Shown here one piece after another: positions 46,715 through 58,000 of a DNA stretch of 64,000 nt. The stretch covers positions 1-64,000 of the forward strand of contig CAIMFH010000161.1 of assembly GCA_903840265.1 (NCBI GenBank). Reading direction: 5' to 3'. Positions within the stretch are counted from its first letter, which is position 1. Every line of letters starts with the position of its first letter. The DNA comes from an uncultured Schlesneria sp. (GTDB lineage Bacteria; Planctomycetota; Planctomycetia; Planctomycetales; Planctomycetaceae). The notes below the pieces were generated by a model that saw only the letters and a list, made by a program, of their open reading frames with translations, made no database searches and was not told the origin of the DNA. A program made the position numbers and the translations under genes.

Positions 46715-49003
46715 ATGCTAATTCGCGACGTTGACAGGCGTGTGTGCTCTTCGATGCATGCCATGTATTTGACGAACATCCTGCTGGGTTTCGCAATTCT
46801 CCTATGTGTTGTGCCCGGATTGTCCGAGGCGGCTGAATCTGCGGCTGTCACCATCACACGTGATGAATGGGGTGTGGCGCACATTCATGGAAAAACGCAT
46901 ACCGACACGTTCTTCGGCATGGGGTACGTGCAAGCCGAAGACTATTTCTGGCAGTTGGAAGACACCTGCATACGATCGCTTGGTCGCTACGCGGGGGTGG
47001 TGGGTGAGGCCGGGATTTCCAGCGATATCTTGAATCGCAGCTTTGAAGTTGCTCGAAGATCCCAGAACGATTTTGAAAAACTGAAGCCGGAACATCAGCT
47101 AAGGGCAGCCGCCTATGCGGATGGGATCAATCGATATTTGACCACGCATGTGGAAACGAAGCCCAGGCTTCTGAAACATTTTGAGCCCTGGTATGTCCTG
47201 GCGATGGACCGCCACATGATCCTCGACTTCATCTATCGTCGCTCTCATGTCAAACGTCCTGCGGATCGCGGTCCGCAAGACGTGGCGTTACGTGCGCAAC
47301 AGATTGATGCGACCAGTGTGGCCACTGACCCCTGGAGTTTCCCGAGTCCCTCCGTGACCGGATTCGCGGCCGAAGTCCGGGCCGCGATCGGTTCCAATGC
47401 GTGGGCGATTGCCGGATCGAGGACGCAATCGGGATCGGCCATGCTGTTCGTGAATCCTCATCAGCCCTGGTATGGAATGGGGCAGTTTCACGAAGTCCAC
47501 GTTAGCAGCGACGAAGGGCTGAATTTTAGTGGAGCCTGCTTTTTTGGAAACCCGTTTCCCACGATCGGACACAACGAGCATCTCGGCTGGACGTACACGG
47601 TCAACAGTCCCGACGTGGCCGATGCCTGGCGAGTCACGTTCGACGACGCCGCCCGACCGCTTCACTACCGATTTGATGGGGCCTATCGTGAAGCGGTTCA
47701 ATGGACGGAGACCGTGGGTGTCATCCAAGGTGGTGTCTTGGTTCAGCGTCCACTGACTTTTCGCAAGACACATCACGGGCCGATCGTCAGCAAAGAGAAC
47801 GACACCACGTTTCTGGCAGTCCAGGTGGCGGGGTTATTCGACATGAAACGTGTCGACCAAGCCTGGGGAATGGTCCTGGCCACGAACTACGCGGAATGGC
47901 GGGCCGCGATGAGTCACTGCGCAATTCCGATGTTCAATGTCGTCTATGCAGATCGCGCGGGAAATATCTTTTACGCCTACAACGGAACCATTCCAGTACG
48001 CGATCCCGCATTTGACTGGATGCAACCTGTCGACGGCAGCGACGCTCGCACCGACTGGAAGGGCACACACACATTTGATCAATTGCCGCAAGTCTTCAAT
48101 CCCAAGTGTGGCTACGTGCAAAGCTGTAATTCCTCCCCCTTCACGACCACCGGCGATGTCGATCAGGATCCACGACCGGAGAACTTTCCCAAGTACATGC
48201 TGGAGGATCACGATGTCGACATGAGACGCGCGAAGATGTCACGTCTGTTGCTGGGCAAGATGCAAGGCCTGACTATTGCGCAACTGCAAGTTCTGGCCTT
48301 CGACACGACCCTCTATTGGCCGCTGACGGAGTTGCCTGGCCTGCGAGAGGACTTTGTGCGACTACAAACGACCGACGCAGAACTTGCGAAAGAAGTCGCA
48401 CCGATGATGGAGCACCTGGCAAATTGGGACTGCAGGTCGTCTCTGGACTCAACACAAACGACATTGTGTGTCGCCTGGTACGAGGAACTCTACGGTTTTG
48501 GCTATCCGGCCGAGACCTTGAAGGTCGAATACGCCGACCGCATGCGATGGTTCGTGGCATTGAAAACTGCGGCCAGGAAGCTAAAGGGCCTTTATGGTGA
48601 CTGGAAGCATCCATGGGGAAAAGCTCATCGATTGCAGCGAATTGCCGACCAGTCGGAAGTGCAGAGTGCCGGGATCTATGTGAATGGTGTGGAGCGAAGT
48701 CTGCCACTCGCGGGAGTACCTGGTCCACTGGGTATCATCCATACCGTCTACTCCACACCAGAGATTCCCATAGTGCGGCCTCAGCGTTTCGCGGTCGTGG
48801 GAGCCTCGTATCTGTCGGTGGTTGAATTCGCGGACCCGGTTCGCAGTCTCAGCGTGATGCCGTTCGGCTCGAGCGGACGACGCAAATCCCCTCACTTCTT
48901 CGACCAAGCCCAATTGTATTCGTCACATCGCCTCAAATCGGCCTGGTTTACGAAGGAGGAGATCGCAAATCACGCCAACGTCACTGTTGAACTCGATCGA
49001 TAA
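46715..49003 (+). CDS. exported penicillin acylase family protein (Ntn hydrolase)
   Basis: This 762-residue protein has an N-terminal hydrophobic segment (TNILLGFAILLCVVPGLSEA) and the acylase family pattern: ITRDEWGVAHIHGKTHTDTF, FGMGYVQAEDYFWQLE, and the nucleophile GSNAWAIAG near residues 226-234, where autocleavage would free the N-terminal Ser of the beta chain. FVNPHQPWYG, NIFYAYNGTIP and the C-terminal half complete it. Relatives cleave penicillin, acyl-homoserine lactones or other amides; the substrate is not known. The ATG at 46715 is chosen, and a later ATG at 46757 is possible. It converges on the giant gene, 42 bp away. Confidence 0.87.
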   Translation: MLIRDVDRRVCSSMHAMYLTNILLGFAILLCVVPGLSEAAESAAVTITRDEWGVAHIHGKTHTDTFFGMGYVQAEDYFWQLEDTCIRSLGRYAGVVGEAGISSDILNRSFEVARRSQNDFEKLKPEHQLRAAAYADGINRYLTTHVETKPRLLKHFEPWYVLAMDRHMILDFIYRRSHVKRPADRGPQDVALRAQQIDATSVATDPWSFPSPSVTGFAAEVRAAIGSNAWAIAGSRTQSGSAMLFVNPHQPWYGMGQFHEVHVSSDEGLNFSGACFFGNPFPTIGHNEHLGWTYTVNSPDVADAWRVTFDDAARPLHYRFDGAYREAVQWTETVGVIQGGVLVQRPLTFRKTHHGPIVSKENDTTFLAVQVAGLFDMKRVDQAWGMVLATNYAEWRAAMSHCAIPMFNVVYADRAGNIFYAYNGTIPVRDPAFDWMQPVDGSDARTDWKGTHTFDQLPQVFNPKCGYVQSCNSSPFTTTGDVDQDPRPENFPKYMLEDHDVDMRRAKMSRLLLGKMQGLTIAQLQVLAFDTTLYWPLTELPGLREDFVRLQTTDAELAKEVAPMMEHLANWDCRSSLDSTQTTLCVAWYEELYGFGYPAETLKVEYADRMRWFVALKTAARKLKGLYGDWKHPWGKAHRLQRIADQSEVQSAGIYVNGVERSLPLAGVPGPLGIIHTVYSTPEIPIVRPQRFAVVGASYLSVVEFADPVRSLSVMPFGSSGRRKSPHFFDQAQLYSSHRLKSAWFTKEEIANHANVTVELDR

Positions 49004-49045
49004 AGCTGGATCCACTCCCTCAAAGGTGACGGCCTGATTCCTCCG

Positions 49046-52000
49046 TTATTTCGGAATCAGCGATTCAAGCGCCGATGCCTGGAACTGCACATTGTTGAAT
49101 CGAGCGGGCCAATCTGTCTTTCGCAGTTTGAGAATGGTGGCTCGTGCGGCGTCCCATTGTTTCTGATGCAACTGAGCTTCGGCCAGTTTGAGCAACCCGT
49201 TTGGCTCCAGCTTTCGGAATTCAGCGACGAGTTCCCAGTGTGGGATCGCTTCGGCCCAGCGGTCCTGCTTTTGCCGCAATTCGGCCATCACGGCTTGATT
49301 CTCAGCTTCGTTGGGAGAGGCCTCTACAATCGACGTGGCGGCTCGTTCCGCTTCAGCCTCGTTACCTTGCAGCCGATCCGCCAGTTCCTGGTAAAGAGGC
49401 AGATCGCTACGACGCAGATCGATCAACTTCAGGAGTTGCCTGGTTCCCGCAGGTCGATCGTTGGTGGCGTCGTAGCACGCGACGAGAGCACGGTGAATTG
49501 CCACGTCGTTCGGTTGCAGATCGACGGCCACTCGCAACTGTGGGATCGCCTTCGCAAATTCATTCTTCTCCTGATAGACGATTCCGATCGCCTTTCGCAG
49601 GATGGCACTGTCCTGACCACTCTTGGCGGCTTCCGCATCGAGGTGCTTCACGTAGTCATCCAAGTCTGCTGCGGATCTCACGACGGACATCAGCGTATTC
49701 AATTGATCCGCACGCTGCTGACTGGTTGGCCCCCAGCAGATCAATGCGGCCGAGGCAGCATCGACAGCCTCCTTCGTCCGACCAAGTGCCGAATACGTGT
49801 GGGCGAGCGTCGCGTAATAGTTGGAGAGCGTACCGTCATTCAGACCGCTGCGGGGATTGGCTCGCTGATGCAGCGCAATGGCCTCGGTCATGTATCCCAC
49901 CGCGCGTTCACGGTCACTACAACTGGAACAGCCACCACCGAGTGCAGCAGCATTGTGCTCGGTCCAGCGGCCCTCCTGATGGAAATGGTCATGAGTCTGC
50001 TGAATCAACTCTGCCAACTGTTGTGGTCGCTGTGAGCGGAAGTAGGCTTGCATCAACAGGACTCGAAACTCGATCTGATCTGGCCGAATTGCGATCAGTC
50101 CTTCTATGATTGGTATCGACTCGGCAAATCGCTGCCGTTCATGCAACCAGTTCACAAGTTGCTGCTGGGCGGCGGCGTCAAGCAGTGTCTGCCGGTGAGC
50201 AATCAGCAGGATCTCAATCGCGCGGTCTTGTTTGGGCAAACCACTCCAGAAATAGCGAGCGACCGACTGCGATCGTCGTCCAGAGGTCTTGTATTCAGCG
50301 AGAACCGCTTCGGCGGCTTTGGCAAATTCGTCAGCCTTCTCTTTCCAGAAATGCTGGTCGTGCTGATAGTAGATGACCTGATTGCGGGGTTCGCCCGTCC
50401 TGAGGTCTCGCTGCAATTCGCGAATCACCAGCTTCAAAACGCGGTCATCAAGATCCGACGCGCCGACCGCCTGCCGACGGCTGCCGAGTTCATTGGCGAA
50501 CGACTGCCAGCAGCTTTCCCACGAGATTTCCAGACGCTGCGGGTACTGCTCCATCCGCTCGACAACGTAACGCAACGCGGCTTTCGGTCCGCAGATATCC
50601 GCAATGCTGCGCATCGGAGATGTGACTGTATTTCGATACTGCGAGATCTGCTTCTTTAGCAGAACGGGCATCACTTCAAAGGCGAAGCTGCGGACGATGT
50701 CAGCGGTGCCAGTAACTTTGTGGCGATTGGCGATTTCAAACGTACTCGTGAGTTGCGAGACCAGAATGTACCGCTCGTTTTCGTCGAGCGATTCGTCGAT
50801 CTGCTTGAGCACGTACTTGTAGATCGGTTCGAACAGCTTGCTTCGTCCCGATCCGAACGAGACCGCGCCGTCGTGTTCCAAAGCCTGGTTGTAAACCGGC
50901 ATCAGTCGGTTTGTCAGCCACTTTCGTTGCTCCGCATGCTCCGGCTTGAGCAGGAGTTTCTGTAGCACCGATTCCGCAGCCATGTATTGCCCTGCCTGCT
51001 CGTACAACGAGACGAACCGGTTCAACGCTTCGATATCCGCATGCGGCCATTGATTGCCATTCGCTTGCGAGTAATCGCGGACTTCGATTGCCATCTCACG
51101 AATGGCTTCGTCGAGGCGGCTGTACGTGGAGCCGATCAGCTGGCACAGGTCACTGGTGATACTCAGGTGATCCCGAGAGAGAGCGGGAGCCAGTTTCTGG
51201 AGCTCCTTCATCTCGCGAAGTTGTTCGGCAGCCAATTTCTCGGGCAAGCCGCCCAGATTGAAGAGGAAGCTCGACATCATCCGCGGCTCACCTGGGCCCC
51301 ATTGTCGTTCGAAGGCTCGTCGCAGTGCGGCGAGGCACGCGTCAATATGGGGACCTGGCTGATTCAGGACTTCAGACGACTTTCTCTCCACCAGAGCTTC
51401 GAGCAAGTCGAGGGCTCGCAGATCGGTCACGGTTCGCTCGCCCGCTCGCAGAACTTTGATCCGAGCCAGAATCTCGTCGGCCGGAGCTTCGTTTCGAACT
51501 TCGGATAGAATGGTCCCATTCAGCTGCTGCAAGAACGCATAAATCTGCTGAGGCGTCCGCCCCATGAGCGAATCTGGCATCATCTGGAGCGTGCGGAAGT
51601 CACGTGAATTCGCGTACAGACTGCGAAGCTGCCACAGGTAGGTTTCCGGCACGGCGGACTTTTCGAAGAGGGCTTTGAACGCCAGCAGCGTATCCTCATC
51701 GAGCACCGTCAATGCCGCGTTTTGTTGCTCCCAGCGCTGAGCCAGTTGATAGACGAGTTGATTCAATTGCCATTCCGGCATCACCTTGTAGGACTCGATC
51801 CGACTGCGTTCGTACAGATCCCGACGGTCCGTCACCAGATACCAATCGGCCAGTTGTTTGAAGTCGCTTGCGGAGAGCAGATTGTCCTTCTGGCAAGCTT
51901 CAAACATTTGAATCGCTTCGTCGAGTTTGCCCCGTTCTGCCAGCAGCCGAGCCAGCGACTGCCGCCAGGGGCCAGTCGAGACATCGTCGCGAATCCAGGC

Positions 52001-55000
52001 GCGCAGCTCTTTCTCTAGTTCGTCGGCACGATCGAGAGCGATCAGGACGCGGAACTTGGCATTGCGCCAGGTACGGCTTGCTTCGTTCACGTCGACTGTT
52101 TCAGCAGGTTTCGCATCCCCTTCAACCGGTTTCACGGCGGCCGCTCGACCCTGCTGGATGCCAATATCGATGAACTTCATGATCCGAGCGACGTCATCTG
52201 CCTTGGCCGACTTGAGGAGTGCCAGTTTGATGACCGTCGTCAGTGCCCGCTGCTTTAGGTTCGATTCCAACAGCCGCACGTTTTCTTTCGGGTCGACGAC
52301 AGGCGGAGTTTGCTCGACATTCGCGATGATGGCATCGTCGACATCGTTGTCATGGTTCACCGGCTGGGGGGGAGCATCACCCAGGATCTTCCAGCAGGTC
52401 TCTGCTACGGCAGCCAGATCTTGACCAAGCTTGACCTCGATCCACGTTCGCTCGATCTTCAGCCAGTTGGAGAGCGGTCCGTTCGTTTTCTTCGCTTCCT
52501 GCTGAAGCCGAGCGGCCAGTTCTGCCTTACCGGCTCGCTGGATCTCCAGCTTTTTCGCGGCGAGTTCTTTGCGGGTCAATTTGTCCAAGCCGCCCTGGTC
52601 CGTCAGCTTTCGTTCCCCGATGCGTTGCCGGTTGGCGAGCATCGAGTCGACCAAACGGTAGAGCGCGGGAACTTCGACGATCAGCCGATCGTTCGCATCT
52701 GGCGTATCAGACAACTCTTTCAGGCGATCAAACGCTTCCTGTTCGATCGCGTCCGTCCACTGAGCCAACAGCAATGCTTCGAAGAGACTCGAAATATAGG
52801 CTTGCTTGAGGTCCGCGGGTGCCGAGGTGATACGCTCTCGCAAGAATGGCAGCAGCAAGTCGTCGCGGAAGCGGTTGCTGTAGATCGAATTCAAGGCCTC
52901 TGATAATTGCTGCTTCTCGAATTTTGATTGCGACTTCTCCCAACGCGATCGCAGTAACGCCGCTATCTCTTTCCAGAGGGCCGTTGGAATCTCTGAGGCA
53001 TCCAATTGCTTCCGGCCCAAGATCGGGACAGGGGCTTCCATTCGTCCAGACATCGTCCAACTCACCAGGTTGTTGATCAATCCCGACGAGAGCGTCGCCG
53101 TATCTGCCTGCAGCATGGCAAAGAATTCGCCTCGCAACCGGTCCGCGATGTCGGACTGCTGAAACTGATGGTGTGAGAAGATGCGCGAAGCGATATCCAG
53201 CTGTGTCGCGTGCAGCACGTAGTAGCGAACCAGCTTGCCGAGTGGCTGATTCCAGCGTTCTTCCATCCGCTGATAGGAGAGGTTGTAAGCACTGCCCAAT
53301 GCAAAGTTGACGGCCACATCAAGACGAATCTGCTGATCCGCAGTCAGCTTCCCTTCGACTTGCGAATCGTTCATCCACTGTTGCGCCGTGGCGTAGGCGT
53401 CGTCGACTTTATCATTGAAGATCAGCGCCGACAGATGCTGCGCGTACGCCGAGTTATACGAATGCGTTGTCGGCTTCAGCGCGATCCATTCCGTCGTAAA
53501 CTTCAGCAGATCACCCCATCGCGACTGAGTTCGATACAGATCCGCGACAACCGAGCGAAGTACTTCCTCGTCTTCTTGACGCCGTTTGACGGGCCGGGCG
53601 AGTTCCTTCTGCAACCAGGCATGAGCGACATCGAATTGGCCTGCTTGTGACAAACGTTGAGCGTAGTCGGTTTGCCAATGCGGATTCCAAGGCCCTTGCT
53701 CGGCAATTGACTTCTTCAGTGCCAGTACTTGCTCGTAGTTACCGAGTCCCTCCTGACAAGTCGCCATCCAGCCGGTCCACTGCAGCATCATGTCCAGTTC
53801 GGCGGGCTGCCGCTCGTACACGGGCTTCAGAAGTTGCACGAACTCGAGAAGTTCCGCGGAAGAAGAGACGCTCTGAGCCTGACCAAGGATGAACGTCGTG
53901 AAGAATAGTTCCTCTGGCTGAGGCTTCGCGACCAGATCTTTCGCTTCTGCGAGCAGTCGATCTCGGCCTTCTTCGTTCCGACGAATCGTCTGTAGCAACA
54001 TCGTGCGGATCCAACGCAGACCGGGTTTACCGACGGTCTGTTTCTCCATCGCGTCGACGTATTTCCACATTTGCTCCCACTGCTGCGATTGGGCGGCATG
54101 CAGGATCATGGCCAGCTCATCGTCGAAGGCGGCTGTTCCGTCGGCAACCTTTTGTCGAGCGACACTCAGTTTGACGAAGGGAAGATGTATGAATTGCACC
54201 GCAGAACGGGCAGCAAGTTCCTGATCGAGACGTTCGGTGAAACGAGGCCGTGGAAGCCCTTGAACATCGAAGGTCGTCTCCGATGTCTTGCGACCGGCAT
54301 CGTCCAGATGGGACACCTTCTGCGGCCACCACGAGCCGGCCACTTCGACGAAGTCGTCTCGTGTTTCGGAACTTGTCAGACGTTCGCCATCAAACCATTC
54401 GTGCTTGATCAGCACATGCTTCGCGGTGTCGATCAGCAGCTGCTCGGCAAAGGTCGAGTCTTTCATCGTCAAAATCAGTTTCATGCGATCCTGGCCGGCG
54501 GGTTCGACTCGGGCGATGCGGTCGCGGAATTGCTCATGCAACGGAAAGACGGAACCGTCGTAAAGTCCCATTGCCTCGGGGCCGAAATCGGTGTCAACGG
54601 CCGACCGCTGGCGGCCCAACAGGAATGAACTGGAATAGGTACCTCGTTCTCGACCTGTGCAATAGTGGATGACGGTCTGCTGAAGGGGATTGAGCGGCTT
54701 CGTGAGCCATCCGCTCGGCGAATAGAGGACGAGGTCGCGATGGCGGCTGAACCGGCGGTTCCAGATGGGATCCAATTGATCTACCACGCGCTGGAATTCG
54801 ATCCCTCCTTCAAATTTGCGGAGTGAATCTGTTCGCGACAAACTTTTGGAAAGCTCAATCGCATCCGCCGACCAGGCATCGGCAGGTCGCACAGCAGGCC
54901 GGTTCAGTGGGCGGGCTTCCAAGGTCGGGAAGAGTGAATTGAGCCAGCCGGTGTAATCAGGACCTCCCGAATAGCCCAAGGTGCGATAGGGCTTAAAGAC

Positions 55001-58000
55001 ACGGCCCCGGTTGCGGTCCCCGTGCGCATCAAAAGCCCATCTGCCAAGCTCTGACTTCTTAGTCTTCTTGGCATCCATGCTGCTCCGCTTGCCGCCAATC
55101 GCGATAGCGCGTCCGTTGCTCAACAGGCCATTCACCGAGATGGCATCGGCGAACCCATCCTGGAAGTCCATGCGTCCGTCAAATACTGTCGTATCGGACA
55201 ACGACTTCAAGTCATCGTCTCGATCTGCCGATTGAGGCTCTGCAACTGCCAGGCTCAGATCTTCCCCATCCTTCATGTCCTTGATCACGCCAAAGTCATC
55301 ACTTTTGGTGGCAAAGAGCTCCACCGGCTGGTCGCCGAGGTAAGCGTCAATATTGACGAAGTCCATAGAATCGCCGAATCCCATACCGCCGCCCATTCCT
55401 CCCATGCGGCCTGAATAAGACATGGGTCCTCCCATAGGGGCGTTGTCGTACCAGCCACCTGATCGGTAGTAGGGGTTCATCGCTTGCTGAAGTTGCTGCT
55501 GCAACAGTTGCGGATTGCGTCCCAGATCATTCAGTCCGAGAAGAATCTGTCGTCGCAGTCCGAGTCGCCAGTCGCCTGCACGTTTCATCTGCGCCTGCAG
55601 CAGTTCGAAGTTGGCGTTGCTGCGACCTTCGGCGAAGAACTTCTCGCCGTCCCGCATCTCATAGCGGCGTTTGACCCCGAACCGTTCTCGATCGGCATCG
55701 GATTCCAGGACTAACAGCGACGTGTAAGGAGTGATGATGTGAAACTCTTCCGACAGGCCGATGATTTCATCTTTGATCTGCGAACTTTGACCCTGGGCGA
55801 GTAACTGATCGAGGTGACCGCGAGCCCACAGGCGGGGGATGAACGAGTTACCCGCTTCGGCATCCTTCAAATTGACATGTGTGGCGTATTTTACCTTCTC
55901 ATTGCCACGCATACCGGTAATCAAGATCTCGCCGGACTGATCTTTCCCCTCGGGAAGATAGCGGCCAACAAGAATCTGCTGAGTCCCCGCGGCGATGTTG
56001 GGAAGCTGTTCGGGATACACAGCAGCCACTTTCAGACCGCGGAATTCGATGTTCAGGTCTCGTAAGCCCGGTTGAGCGATTTCGTTCAGTAGTTCGAGCG
56101 CGATGATCTGCGGCGTCTGTTCATTGGTGATGGCTCGCGATGAACCGCCGGTGGTAGAGGCGATTCCCTTCAAGACGACCGCTTCGTGCGAGTTGCCGAC
56201 GCTGATCGAATGGAATACTCGTCGAGTTCCACTGGCGGGCTTTTCCGCTTTGCTGATCAATTGCTTCAAGCGTTGGACAAATGCCGCCGGGTCTGTTGAG
56301 CCCGCCGACACGATTCCGTCACCAACATACAGCACCTGTGCGTCAGCCGGCGACTTCTGAATCACGTCGGCGAAGGCACGATCCAGATTGGTCCATCCCA
56401 AGGAGACTCGTTCGTCCAGGAACGCTCTGGCCTTCGCTGCGTTCTCGGCATTGACGGACAGCGGCTCGGCAGACAGCCACGCCGTCCCGACATCGGCGCA
56501 CGCCAACTGGAAGTGATCGTCACTGCTAAGCGACATCAGCACCGCGCTGACAAACTCAGCCTGTTGGCGGCGTTTTTCGGAGTCCATTGACGACGAGGTA
56601 TCACACAGCAGCACGACATTCAGCGATTTGCCATCGGGCAATAGCTCTCGCTGCCAGTTTCCTTCGGGCCCGGGTGGAGTCAGTTGAAGCAGGAAATAGC
56701 CGTCATTGCCGCGGCGATGCGGGATCACGACCACATCGGATTGCTTGCCATCGACTTCGCAGACAACCTCGAAGTCTCGCGTCGGCGTGTATTCTTGAGC
56801 TGTGAATTCCACTTGAGCCGAATGCGGGGTCTGCTGTGTTCGCACAGTGTGAGTGGGACACGATACGGCTTTAAGAGGGATCGCCGAATTCACCGTGACG
56901 TTCAGCGACAGTTCACGCAGTGGCTTCGTTCGCAGCAACTCGCTGCGAAGTCCGTATGAGTAGCGATAGCGGTTGGTTCGTAGCGGCAGTACTTGCGTGT
57001 AGACAATCTTGATCCGTTTTTCGGAATGCGCTTCGATGGGGAAGACGCGGGCCTTGAAGATGTTGCCCCCCATCCATTCCAGCAGTCCGGGATCACGCTT
57101 TTCACGCAGGATCGTTTCGAAGATCTCTCGAGCCCGCTGCTTCTCGACGACATCAGCTTCGACCAGATCGTTGCCGATCCACATCCCGAACCCGCTGATC
57201 GATGCATCTTGAGGGAGCGGAAAGTGGAAGACTCCTTCCAATCGAGCGGGAGTATGATTGAAGAAAGACTCTTCGATCGTCGTACGCGCGATCTGATCAC
57301 GGATCTCGACTGAAACCTTGTGATAACCGACCGTCAGCGGCTCGTTACGACCGTCGGGCAGGTTGACGATCAGCGACCCCAGCGATTCATTGCTGGTCGT
57401 GCCTTCGAATCCCGCGAGCCACACCGGCGTCTGGGCCACATCGACTAACTTCTCTTCGCGATCAACGCGAACCAGTTGCTTGTCTTCGGCCTTGAATGCC
57501 CGTTCACCAGTGCGAGGCGCCAGCAAAGTGAACGAGGCCGCTTTGTCCGGCTTCCCACCAACTTTCACCTGCACCTGTCCATTGTGCAGCCTGGCCTGCG
57601 TCGGACTGATGCATTCGATCAACGAGCCCGGTCCCAGCGTGAGTTCGACTTCCGAAGCAAGCGTGATTTTGACGGCGTTCGCGCCGCGCAGTTCCGTTCG
57701 CAGCCAGTCACCTGGTCGCAACAACGTTTCGCGACAAACCGGCGTCCAGCGTTTGGCGAGCATCGGACGTAGCACAACAATTCCTTGGGCTTCGCTCACC
57801 TTGCCGATTCGACCATCTTCGGTCAACGATTTCGCGACGGCAAACTGTTCGTCGGCCACCGGTTGATTGACCGCCACCAGCCGCAATTCGGCGAGAGGTT
57901 GCTTCGCACCCTTCTCGTCAGCAACATCGCGAGCCGTGATACCGACGAGTTGGTTGTTGGTCACGTCGGCGAATGCTTCCACATGGACACGACCCTGCTC

